A DNA stretch of 6,404 bases from an uncultured Pseudomonas sp. (GTDB taxonomy: Bacteria > Pseudomonadota > Gammaproteobacteria > Pseudomonadales > Pseudomonadaceae). Positions 1-6,368 of this stretch are shown here, piece by piece (positions within the stretch are counted from its first letter, which is position 1; the number at the start of each line of letters is the position of its first letter). Both the position numbers and the translations under genes were made by a program. The stretch covers positions 1-6,404 of the forward strand of contig NZ_CAMPHI010000095.1 of the NCBI RefSeq assembly GCF_946885955.1, written 5' to 3'. The notes under the pieces are model-generated. The model searched no databases. It was not told where the DNA came from and saw only the letters and a program-made list of their open reading frames with translations.

Positions 1-42
1 CCGATCCCCGGATTGCGCTGCGCTTATCCAGGCTACGGGCTG
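1..42. repeat. REP-like repeat, unit 1
   Basis: This unit begins CCGAT, contains CCCCGGATTGC (6-16) and ends GGCTACGGGCTG (31-42). CCGGAT and ATCCaGG can pair around a GC-rich loop, so the unit can fold into an imperfect hairpin. The same end sequence recurs at 169-180, and the CCCCGGATTGC core recurs inverted at 110-120. This type of short, GC-rich, imperfectly palindromic sequence is common between genes in Pseudomonas. The unit may continue to the left of the window. Confidence 0.6.
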
Positions 43-48
43 GTGCGC

Positions 49-72
49 ACGGCGCCCCTTACGGACGGCGCC
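49..72. repeat. ACGGCGCC direct repeat, possible hairpin
   Basis: ACGGCGCC occurs at 49-56 and again at 65-72. Its GGCGCC core is self-complementary, so the two copies (51-56 and 67-72) could pair as a 6-base-pair stem around a 10-base loop. No T-run follows on either side, so it does not read as an intrinsic terminator. It sits inside the REP-like cluster and is probably part of it. Confidence 0.4.
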
Positions 73-97
73 ATGTCCTCCCTGCCAACGCGCACTT

Positions 98-120
98 CGT
101 AGCCCGGATGCAATCCGGGG
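98..120. repeat. REP-like repeat, unit 2, inverted
   Basis: CCCGGAT (103-109) and ATCCGGG (113-119) form a perfect 7-base-pair stem around the three-base loop GCA. Compared with unit 1 this copy is in the opposite orientation and lacks the internal GC-rich loop: GCAATCCGGGG at 110-120 is the reverse complement of 6-16. Inverted pairs of such units are the usual arrangement of REP elements in Pseudomonas. Confidence 0.65.
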
Positions 121-140
121 CATCGCTGGTGGCGGTAAGA

Positions 141-180
141 CCGATTTCCAGATCGCGTTGCGCTTTCGGGCTACGGGCTG
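141..180. repeat. REP-like repeat, unit 3, diverged direct copy of unit 1
   Basis: This unit aligns along its length with unit 1. Both start CCGAT, share a central GCG.TGCGCTT block, and end with the identical 12-mer GGCTACGGGCTG (169-180). The middle is two bases shorter and carries several substitutions, including in the CCGGAT arm, so its hairpin is degraded. It looks like a decayed copy. Confidence 0.5.
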
Positions 181-245
181 TAACTCTTTCAACCATTCCA
201 ACCCGAACGAGAGGATGGGCGCCCCCTTCGCTCTCACAAACACCT

Positions 246-2780
246 TTATAGAACCCCCAACGCCTTGGCCCTGGCCACCGCCTGGGTGCGCCGGGCCACG
301 CCTAGTTTGCCGTTGATACGCCGGGCGTGGGTCTTCACCGTGTGCAGGGAGATGAACAAGCGCTCGGCCACTTCCTGGTTGGACAGGCCCTGGGCGATCA
401 GGCTCAGGACCGCCACTTCGCGGCAGCTCAGCTGGGTTTCCCCGCCCTGCCCCTGGGCGGTCTGCGCCTGCGCCGGGTCGTTGAGCGCGAACCACAAGGA
501 TTGATAATTCAGACGCCCGCGCAATGCCTGACAGGCCTGACGCGCCTGCGCCGCGGCGGTACTCTCGCCCGCCACCGCGCAGGCATCGGAGTAGGCCATC
601 CAGAGGTCGCTGGCCAGCGCTTGCCGGCCTTGTTCCAGGGCCTGTTCGAGCAGCTCGTGCAGCTCCTCGCGCACGTCCTTGCCCTGCTGCATCTCGAGTT
701 GCAGCAACAGCACCTTGAAGCGCGGAATCAGCTCGGGAAAGTTCGGCGGCGGCAGCATTATCTTGACCCGCAAGCGGTAGTCGAGCACCCGCACCGCGGC
801 ATCCCGGGCCCGGTCCAGGTGCCCCTGACGCATCCACAGGCGGCAGCTGGCCAGCAGCAAAATGCCACGATAGATGGGCTCGCTGACCCGCTGGCGCTGC
901 ATCGTGCGCTCGGCCTGTGCCAGGCGGGCGAAGGCCTCGGCGGTATCGCCATTGCCGACCGCCAGCTCGGCCAACCCGAGGTAGCCATGGAACACTCCCG
1001 GATCGCCACAGGCGAGGGCATCATCCAACCCCGCGCGCAATAGCTGCGCAGCCTCCTCGTGATGCCCCTGGCGCAACGCCAGACGACCCAACCGTAGTTG
1101 AATCCGCCCGAACACCGGTGTTTGTCGTAACTGCGGCCCGCCCATCTGCCCAAGCACCCGTTGCAACAGCGCCTCGGCGCGAACGAACTCGCCACGGGCC
1201 TCCAGCAACAAGCCATGGTCAAGCTCCAGCAGCGCCTCGAAAACCACGCTACCGCACAGACGCGCCTGCTTCAGGGCCTGGTAGCTGAGCTGCTGGGCCA
1301 GTTCCAGATTGCCCTCGCCGATCGCCACCTGGGTCAGCGCCGAACGGCATAGCAGCGACTGCGCCCAGGCGCTTTCCGGCAGGCCCTGCAACGCCTCCAG
1401 CAGATTACTACGCGACTCCTGCGCGCAGCCGCGACCGTAGGCGGCGATGCCCTGGATCGCTTGCCACTGGGCAAACAGTTCGCGGGTGCGCGGGCCGTCC
1501 GCGCGTGGTTGAAATCGTGCCAGCAGGTCAACGCACTCCCTGGCCTCCTCCAGGCGCCCACTGAGCAATAACGCCCAGGCATTCAGCAGCACCAGCCGTG
1601 GCGTGCTGACCAGCAGGCTGCCCGGCAGCTCCGCACGCCAGCGCAGGATCAACCCGAGGTCCTGCCCCTGCAGCAGTTGCTCCTCGGTAAATCGCTCGAG
1701 AAAATTCGCGGCGACCTCCGGCTGGCCGCCCTTGAGCGCATGCTCCATCGCCGAGCGCACGTCGCCCTGGGCGGCAAACCACTGGCTGGCGTGCAGATGC
1801 AGGCTGGCGCAAGGCGCCGTCTTGGCGCGCTGTTGCAATAGCACGGTCAACGGCTGAAAAACCTCGAACCAATCCGCCTGGGCATCGAGTTCATCGATAA
1901 ACAGCCCGCGCGCCCGTAGCGCCTGCAACCAGACGGCGCCCTCGCCCACACCCAGCAGATGCTCGCAAAGCTCGTCGTTGAAGCGGGGAATCTGCGCCAA
2001 CTGGCACAAGGCATCCAGCAACTCCGGCGGCAGATCCTGCAGCACCTCGTGCTCGATATAGTCGCGCAACAGCAGGCTGTGTTCCTCGCACGGCGGCGCC
2101 CCACCAGTCTCGCGATGGGGCTGCACCGTAAGCAGGCGCAAGGCCGCCGGCCAGCCGCGGGTCATGCTGTAGAGGCTGTCGGCGCGCCCGGCCTGCCCAC
2201 TGTCCAAGCACTGCAAACAGGCCGCCACCTCGTCCACGCTGAAGGCCAGCTCGTTGCTGCCCAGCTCGAGCAATTCGCCATCGAGTAACAGGCGCGGCAG
2301 ATTGCACGCCGGGCGTCGCCGACTGCCGAGCCACCAGCGCAGCCCTTCAGCGGATGCGTTGAGCAGGCGGTCGAGACAAGCGTCGAGTTCGGCGTCCGGC
2401 ACCCGCGGGTAGTCGTCGAGAAATATCCATAGTTTGCGTTCTTCACGCTGCAAAGCGGTGGTTAGCGCCGCCTCGAGCACCGTCGGCGGATACTCCAGCA
2501 GCTCGGCCAACTGACTGCACAGCTGCGCGGCCGACCAGGCCTGGCCGCCGCAGTTGAGCCACAGCACCGTGCATTCGGCGGGACATTGGCGGGCACAATC
2601 GGCGAGCAACAGCGACTTGCCGAAACCAGCCGGCGCGACCAGCAGACGCAGCCGACAGTCCGCCCCGAGCAGTCTTTGCTGTAGCGCTTGGCGCGGGATA
2701 TACCCGGGCGGCTGGCGCGTCGGCACGCTCCTGGCGCACGGCGATGAGGCGATGGGCATGGAGAGGGAATAGGCGGTCAT
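246..2780 (-). CDS. MalT-like LuxR-family transcriptional regulator (LAL type)
   Basis: This is an 844-residue cytoplasmic regulator, the usual size for large ATP-binding LuxR (MalT-type) activators. Residues 49-56 are a Walker A loop (APAGFGKS). Residues 117-123 (LWIFLDD) are a likely Walker B strand, and TRGWPAALRLL (207-217) is a block typical of this STAND-ATPase family. Residues from about 330 to 760 are helical and rich in Leu, Ala and Glu, as in the TPR-like sensor arm. Residues 784-844 form a complete NarL/LuxR-type helix-turn-helix (LSCRE, then SNQEVAERLFIS, then the recognition helix near LHTVKTHARRINGKLG). By family analogy, ligand and ATP binding drive assembly on repeated DNA boxes; the ligand here is unknown. 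The start at 2780 has only a weak GGGAT three bases away, and the in-frame ATG at 2760 has no site at all. The gene follows the DUF1302/DUF1329 operon in the same direction but behind a terminator, so it probably has its own promoter. It is the likely regulator of that operon (inference). Confidence 0.93.
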   Translation of the reverse strand: MTAYSLSMPIASSPCARSVPTRQPPGYIPRQALQQRLLGADCRLRLLVAPAGFGKSLLLADCARQCPAECTVLWLNCGGQAWSAAQLCSQLAELLEYPPTVLEAALTTALQREERKLWIFLDDYPRVPDAELDACLDRLLNASAEGLRWWLGSRRRPACNLPRLLLDGELLELGSNELAFSVDEVAACLQCLDSGQAGRADSLYSMTRGWPAALRLLTVQPHRETGGAPPCEEHSLLLRDYIEHEVLQDLPPELLDALCQLAQIPRFNDELCEHLLGVGEGAVWLQALRARGLFIDELDAQADWFEVFQPLTVLLQQRAKTAPCASLHLHASQWFAAQGDVRSAMEHALKGGQPEVAANFLERFTEEQLLQGQDLGLILRWRAELPGSLLVSTPRLVLLNAWALLLSGRLEEARECVDLLARFQPRADGPRTRELFAQWQAIQGIAAYGRGCAQESRSNLLEALQGLPESAWAQSLLCRSALTQVAIGEGNLELAQQLSYQALKQARLCGSVVFEALLELDHGLLLEARGEFVRAEALLQRVLGQMGGPQLRQTPVFGRIQLRLGRLALRQGHHEEAAQLLRAGLDDALACGDPGVFHGYLGLAELAVGNGDTAEAFARLAQAERTMQRQRVSEPIYRGILLLASCRLWMRQGHLDRARDAAVRVLDYRLRVKIMLPPPNFPELIPRFKVLLLQLEMQQGKDVREELHELLEQALEQGRQALASDLWMAYSDACAVAGESTAAAQARQACQALRGRLNYQSLWFALNDPAQAQTAQGQGGETQLSCREVAVLSLIAQGLSNQEVAERLFISLHTVKTHARRINGKLGVARRTQAVARAKALGVL

Positions 2781-2879
2781 GACATCCCGTACTGCTTTTA
2801 TTGGATTTATCAGTCTCGTCAGGCTAGCCCGCTATGAACCAGACCGACAGCTGTATTACCCCTTCTGATAGTCGTCAAT
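2781..2879 (-). other. Upstream region of the regulator gene, promoter not resolved
   Basis: This AT-richer stretch lies between the operon terminator and the regulator start, and should hold the regulator's own promoter. On the minus strand TTGACG (2878-2873) and TAATAC (2858-2853) are visible, but the spacer is only 14 bases, too short for a normal sigma-70 promoter. No copy of the CCGAAAGAG boxes found upstream of the DUF1302 gene is present. No small gene was seen. Confidence 0.4.
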
Positions 2880-2907
2880 AAAAAAGGCGGCCCGCGAGGG
2901 GCCGCCC
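2880..2907 (-). terminator. Rho-independent terminator of the DUF1302-DUF1329 operon
   Basis: GGCGGCCC (2886-2893) and GGGCCGCC (2899-2906) form a perfect 8-base-pair stem around the loop GCGAG. On the minus strand the stem is followed directly by six T (complement of 2885-2880). It lies about 33 bases past the DUF1329 stop codon. The U-tract is on one side only, so it terminates minus-strand transcription and separates the operon from the regulator gene. Confidence 0.93.
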
Positions 2908-2939
2908 AATCGATGCGGGAGCAATGCCGACCCCAGGGT

Positions 2940-4313
2940 TTAGCGCACTCCGGAGCTGCGCAGGGCCGCCGGCGTATAGTCGGCGGCGCGGGCGTCGAAG
3001 CCGAAGTTGTAGGCCGACTTTTCCTCGTTCTTCATGCCCAGCGCCAGGTAGCGACCGGCGACGATGTCGTACAGCGCCTCCAGGGTGTAGCCCGGAACCT
3101 TGTGGTTGAAATAGCTCTGCTCATGCCCCTCGGCGACACGCCAGAGTTGGCCGCGACCGTCGTAGTGGTCGACCAGCGACAGCTGCCAGCTGTCCTCGTC
3201 GAAGTACATGTGACGCTTGGCGTAGATATGCCGCTCGCCGGACTTCAGCGTGGCTTCCACTTCCCAGACGCGGTGCAGCTCATAGCGGGTCAGGTCCTGG
3301 TTGATATGACCGGCCTTGATCACGTCGTCGTATTTCAGCGACGGCGAGTCGAGCTTGAAGCTGTTATAGGGGATGTACATCTCCTTCTTGCCCACCAGCT
3401 TCCAGTCGTAACGGTCCGGGGCACCGGAGAACAGGTCGAAGTTGTCCGCGGTGCGCATGCCGTCGGCGGCGGTACCCGGCCCGTCGTAGGCAACCTGCGG
3501 GGCGCGGCGCACGCGGCGCTGACCGGCGTTGTAGATCCACGCCAGGCGCGGCTCCTTGACCTGGTCGATGGTCTCGTGCACCAGCAGCACGTTACCCGCC
3601 AGGCGCGACGGCGCGGTTACCCGCTGCTTGAAATAGAGCAGGATGTTCGCCGACTTGGCCGGGTCGACATCGGACATATCCGATGGGAAGGCGACTTCGT
3701 CCTCGAACTTGACCAGGCTGTAGGAGCCGTTGGTCTGCGGCGTGGCCTGGGTGATTTCACGGCGCACGTTGCCACCGCGGTAGCGGGTGATGTGGTTCCA
3801 CACCACCTCAACGCCGCTCTTGGGGATCGGGAAGGCGTAGTAACGGCTGTCATTGAAATTCTGCAGACCGTTACCACCGTCGATGCTGGTGGTATTGAGC
3901 GCACTCTTCTTCGCCGCGGCGTAGATCTCGTCCGGTACCGCTACGCTGCGGTGGGTCGGATAGACCGGGATCTTGTAGCTGTCCGGGTAGCGCTTGAGCA
4001 TCGCCATTTGCCCGGCGGACAGTTTGTCCTGGTACTGCTCGGCATTGCTCGCGGTAATGGTGAACAGCGGTTGCTCGCTGGCGAACGGATCGGCCAGGAA
4101 GCCCTTGTCGTCGACCGCGGCGGCGGTGGTCGAAAGGCCGCCAGTCCAGGCCGGAATAGTGCCCTCGGCGTTGCCGGCCATTTCCGCGCCCAGCGGGGTC
4201 AGGCTGGTGCCCAATTGCGCGGCTTCGTCCGCGGAAACTGCCGCCATTACGCTGCTGGCCAACAAGCTCAGCGCCAACGCCCCGGTTTGCAGGACTCTTG
4301 TAGTTTTCATCAT
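2940..4313 (-). CDS. DUF1329 family protein, secreted (periplasmic or outer-membrane associated)
   Basis: This 457-residue protein is close to the normal length of the family. Residues 1-24 form a Sec signal peptide: MMKTTR, a hydrophobic stretch, then SVMA before the likely cleavage site. There is no lipobox Cys. The mature N-terminus carries the family signature LTPLGAEMAGNAEGTIPAW (38-56). Other conserved-looking blocks are FPIPKSGVEVVWNHITRYRG (161-180), the Arg-rich RRVRRAPQ (266-273), and RYELHRVWEVEATLK (343-357) leading into IYAKRHMYFDEDSW (363-376). The family is uncharacterised but is placed with LolA/LolB-like folds, which bind lipids or lipoproteins, so a hydrophobic ligand in the periplasm is plausible (inference). 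Translation starts at 4313 with AAAGGA seven bases upstream; the second Met is also possible. The gene lies 25 bases after the DUF1302 gene and is the last in the operon. Confidence 0.92.
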   Translation of the reverse strand: MMKTTRVLQTGALALSLLASSVMAAVSADEAAQLGTSLTPLGAEMAGNAEGTIPAWTGGLSTTAAAVDDKGFLADPFASEQPLFTITASNAEQYQDKLSAGQMAMLKRYPDSYKIPVYPTHRSVAVPDEIYAAAKKSALNTTSIDGGNGLQNFNDSRYYAFPIPKSGVEVVWNHITRYRGGNVRREITQATPQTNGSYSLVKFEDEVAFPSDMSDVDPAKSANILLYFKQRVTAPSRLAGNVLLVHETIDQVKEPRLAWIYNAGQRRVRRAPQVAYDGPGTAADGMRTADNFDLFSGAPDRYDWKLVGKKEMYIPYNSFKLDSPSLKYDDVIKAGHINQDLTRYELHRVWEVEATLKSGERHIYAKRHMYFDEDSWQLSLVDHYDGRGQLWRVAEGHEQSYFNHKVPGYTLEALYDIVAGRYLALGMKNEEKSAYNFGFDARAADYTPAALRSSGVR

Positions 4314-4320
4314 GTACGGA

Positions 4321-4326
4321 TCCTTT
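4321..4326 (-). promoter_or_regulatory. Ribosome-binding site of the DUF1329 gene
   Basis: AAAGGA on the minus strand lies seven bases before the first of two adjacent ATG codons (4313 and 4310). The spacing favours the first ATG. It lies in the 25-base gap after the DUF1302 stop codon, so the gene has its own initiation signal within the shared transcript. Confidence 0.75.
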
Positions 4327-4338
4327 ACGCTGCGTTGA

Positions 4339-6105
4339 TCAGAAGTTCACACCAAAACTCAGGGCGACGAAGTCACGATCGGTGGTCGTGTTGTAGTCGC
4401 CACCGAAGAAATCGGTGTAGCTGAGGCTGGCGTTGTACGTGTTCTGGTAGTCGGCGTTGAGGCCGACGCTGATGGCCTTGCTGCCTTCGTTGAAGTTCGG
4501 CCCGTAACCGTCGACGTCATGCGACCAGGCGACGCTCGGCGTCAGGTTGATCCCGGCGAATACGTTGCTGTAGTCGGCGCTGGCGCGCACGCGGTAGCCC
4601 CAGGAGTTGCTGGTGAAGAAGCCGTCGTCGTTACACTCCTGCGGATTGGCGGTATTCAGAGCGGCTTCGCAAGCGCCCGCCGCAACCAGTTCGCCGATGC
4701 CATACACCGGATCGCGACCGAAGCGCAGTTCGCCGACTTCGTTCTTGATACCGCTGATGTGGTTGTAGCCGACCTCGCCGACCAGAGTCAGGCGGCTGGC
4801 GCCGAGCACGCGGTCGAAGAACTGCACCGCAGTGATCTGCGCCTGGGTAACAGGTTTGCGTACATATCCCTGGATCTCCTCACCGGCAACGTTTTGCGCA
4901 TGACCGCTGACATAAACAGGGGAGATGGGCAGACCTAGGGCAGCAAAGGTCAGGTCGGTGGAGTTGATCGAGATCGGCATATTCGGTCGGTAGCTAACCT
5001 CACCGGACAGCGCAGTGCCGCCAACGTTGGTCTGGAAGCTCAGGCCATAGAGCCGGATATCTTCCGGATACTCGAGGAAATAATTGGCGCCCGGAGCCCC
5101 TGGAACGAGAAGACCCGAAGGGGTAGTGGTGCGCGTAAAGCTGCCGTTCGGGGTGCGGCTGTGGTAGTTCATCGCATAGAGGCCGAATTCGGTATCGTTC
5201 AGCGACTCGGCGAACCAGCGCAGCGCTACGCCGAACTGACCGCTATCGCGGGCATCACGATCCCCAGCGCGTGGAACATAGGTATTGCCTGGAAATACGT
5301 TGGCCGACTCGCCTGGAGGCAGGTCCGCGCCGAACACCGTCAAACGGTCATCACACCCATCCGCGCCGGTATCGCCACCGGAGAAGAAGGTGCCGCAGTT
5401 GTCGATAACCGTCTGGTCCCATTCCAGCTGGTAGAAGGCTTCCATGCTCAGCGAGTCGTTCAGGCTCTGCGAGACGTAGAGCATATTGACCGGGATCAGG
5501 CCTTCCTTGATCTCGGCGCCGGGACGCCGGAACGCGGCGGCGTCGACCGGGTTGATCGAGTTGATCGAGTTCTGGATAAAGGTGCTCTCGCCCCAGCTGA
5601 CCACCTGCTTGCCGACCCGCACACTGCCCGGCAGCGAGCCGATGCTGTAGTTGTGGTAGACGAAGGCATCGAGAATCTGCGCGCCGGATGCCTGCGCGGC
5701 CTCCTTGCGGTTGTGATCGTCGATGTCGTAGAGCAGGCGATGCTCATCCTTGGTTTCGAAGTCGTACCAGTACTTGCCGCGGATAAACACGCCGCTATCG
5801 CCGTACTTCAATTCCAGATCGTGGATACCCTTGAAGATCTTCGAGAAGGTTTCGCCTTTCTTGAAGTTCAACCGGCCATCGTCGTTGGTCTGGGAGGAAG
5901 CCTCGCCGCCATTACGGGTGCCGACAAAGGCCGGTTCCGCCCCACGCACCGACCAGCTGGCGCCCACCGACAGCGCGGAATCGAACTGCCCTTCGACCTC
6001 GCCGATATTGAACGTGATCGCCTGAACGGGCGCGACACAGCCTAACGCGACGGCAACAGCCAGTGCGCAGGGCTGGAAGACGGCATGCCTTGTTTTTGTT
6101 GTCAT
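4339..6105 (-). CDS. DUF1302 family outer-membrane beta-barrel protein
   Basis: The protein has 588 residues, normal for the family. Residues 1-29 are a Sec signal peptide (hydrophobic ALAVAVALG, cleavage after APVQA). The mature part has many alternating polar/hydrophobic strands rich in Tyr, Gly and Asn, few Cys, and a terminal FVALSFGVNF ending in Phe, the signal read by the BAM machinery. Family blocks include SVGASWSVRG (46-55) and VGKQVVSWGESTFIQNS (164-180), continuing into SINPVDAAAFRRPGAEIKEG (183-202). Two close Cys pairs (237/251 and 479/491) may form loop disulfides. The family is uncharacterised; a porin- or FadL-like route for a hydrophobic compound is an inference from fold and partner. 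The start at 6105 has AGGAG six bases upstream. It is the first gene of a two-gene operon with the DUF1329 gene. Codons for about residues 240-425 are noticeably more AT-ending than the rest. Confidence 0.93.
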   Translation of the reverse strand: MTTKTRHAVFQPCALAVAVALGCVAPVQAITFNIGEVEGQFDSALSVGASWSVRGAEPAFVGTRNGGEASSQTNDDGRLNFKKGETFSKIFKGIHDLELKYGDSGVFIRGKYWYDFETKDEHRLLYDIDDHNRKEAAQASGAQILDAFVYHNYSIGSLPGSVRVGKQVVSWGESTFIQNSINSINPVDAAAFRRPGAEIKEGLIPVNMLYVSQSLNDSLSMEAFYQLEWDQTVIDNCGTFFSGGDTGADGCDDRLTVFGADLPPGESANVFPGNTYVPRAGDRDARDSGQFGVALRWFAESLNDTEFGLYAMNYHSRTPNGSFTRTTTPSGLLVPGAPGANYFLEYPEDIRLYGLSFQTNVGGTALSGEVSYRPNMPISINSTDLTFAALGLPISPVYVSGHAQNVAGEEIQGYVRKPVTQAQITAVQFFDRVLGASRLTLVGEVGYNHISGIKNEVGELRFGRDPVYGIGELVAAGACEAALNTANPQECNDDGFFTSNSWGYRVRASADYSNVFAGINLTPSVAWSHDVDGYGPNFNEGSKAISVGLNADYQNTYNASLSYTDFFGGDYNTTTDRDFVALSFGVNF

Positions 6106-6111
6106 GCGGCT

Positions 6112-6116
6112 CTCCT
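6112..6116 (-). promoter_or_regulatory. Ribosome-binding site of the DUF1302 gene
   Basis: AGGAG on the minus strand lies six bases before the ATG at 6105. This is a strong Shine-Dalgarno match and fixes the start so that the protein begins with a complete signal peptide. Confidence 0.85.
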
Positions 6117-6144
6117 GGAAAGCATGGTTTCGTGTTGAGTTGCC

Positions 6145-6173
6145 AAGCTAACCAGCGCCACCCGCATGGTTAA
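6145..6173 (-). promoter_or_regulatory. Putative weak sigma-70 promoter of the DUF1302-DUF1329 operon
   Basis: On the minus strand TTAACC (6173-6168) matches the -35 consensus at 4 of 6 bases. TAGCTT (6150-6145) matches the -10 at 3 of 6, with an ideal 17-base spacer. Transcription would begin near 6138, giving a leader of about 32 bases. The poor -10 is what one expects of a promoter that needs an activator. This is a pattern match only; other promoters in this leader cannot be excluded. Confidence 0.35.
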
Positions 6174-6177
6174 GCGC

Positions 6178-6210
6178 CCGAAAGAGGTATTCCGCTGTCA
6201 TCCGAAAGAG
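6178..6210 (-). promoter_or_regulatory. Pair of 9-base direct repeats, candidate activator boxes
   Basis: CCGAAAGAG occurs at 6178-6186 and again at 6202-6210 (CTCTTTCGG on the minus strand), 24 bases apart start to start. Relative to the putative promoter start near 6138 the boxes centre at about -44 and -68, where an activator would contact RNA polymerase. MalT-type activators bind short asymmetric boxes arranged as direct repeats, so these are candidate sites for the regulator encoded at 246-2780. The repeat is visible; the binding is inferred. Confidence 0.45.
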
Positions 6211-6239
6211 TGAATCGCAGTCCCGCACGGGCGTTTGAC

Positions 6240-6270
6240 GGCGCCCCATGGGTCGCCGCAATGGGGCGCC
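6240..6270. promoter_or_regulatory. Perfect 10-base-pair inverted repeat between divergent genes
   Basis: GGCGCCCCAT (6240-6249) and ATGGGGCGCC (6261-6270) are exact reverse complements around an 11-base centre. No T-run follows on either strand, so it is not an intrinsic terminator. It overlaps the end of a TTGACG (6235-6240) that could serve as a -35 for the plus-strand gene. It may be the operator of a dimeric regulator or a small dispersed palindrome; the sequence alone cannot decide. Confidence 0.5.
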
Positions 6271-6356
6271 ATAGCGTCGGTGAATACCCTGCGCCGAACC
6301 GCCATCGCTGACGACAAGGCATCTGGCGCCGGGTAGGCTTGCAACACGTCAAAACT

Positions 6357-6361
6357 CAGGA
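6357..6361 (+). promoter_or_regulatory. Ribosome-binding site of the divergent gene
   Basis: CAGGA lies seven bases before the ATG at 6369, in good register for initiation. It is the main evidence that the ATG near the window edge is a real start codon. Confidence 0.5.
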
Positions 6362-6368
6362 CCGTCCC

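Noticed and set aside
209..235. GAGAG...GGGCGCCC...CTCTC as a terminator for the regulator gene
   Set aside because: The outer stem is only five base pairs with an imperfect interior, and no T-run follows on the minus strand.
327..1043. Open frame of 238 codons on the plus strand inside the regulator gene
   Set aside because: It is a shadow of the C-terminal half of the regulator, with Gln/Leu/Arg-rich low-complexity content and no domain.
2853..2878. TTGACG and TAATAC as a promoter for the regulator gene
   Set aside because: Both hexamers look attractive, but the spacer is 14 bases instead of 16-18. The -35 also abuts the T-run of the operon terminator. Kept only as a note in the upstream region.
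2913..4424. Long open frame (503 codons) on the plus strand, opposite the DUF1329 gene
   Set aside because: It covers the whole DUF1329 gene and runs into the end of the DUF1302 gene on the opposite strand. Its translation is rich in Arg, Gly, Val and Gln with no recognisable domain, as expected for an antisense frame in GC-rich DNA. The minus-strand products have signal peptides, family motifs and ribosome-binding sites.
5551..5570. Tandem 9-base repeat GTTGATCGA inside the DUF1302 gene
   Set aside because: It is just over two copies, in frame, and encodes the NSINSIN part of a block that looks conserved in the family, so it reflects protein sequence rather than a repeat element.
5161..6045. 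Open frame of 294 codons on the plus strand inside the DUF1302 gene
   Set aside because: It is antisense to a well-supported gene, and its product has repetitive Val/Asp/Arg content (for example DRVDRVDRV) that mirrors the opposite codons. No ribosome-binding site or family motif was seen.
6142..6160. Sigma-54-type promoter (TGGCGC...AGCTTGGC on the minus strand)
   Set aside because: The GG and GC elements are one base too close together, and the TTGC block is not intact. The regulator also lacks the AAA+ GAFTGA-type domain needed to activate sigma-54.
6170..6352. Open frame of 60 codons on the minus strand upstream of the DUF1302 gene
   Set aside because: It overlaps the direct repeats and the inverted repeat, has no clear ribosome-binding site, and its translation shows no signal peptide, membrane segment or known motif.
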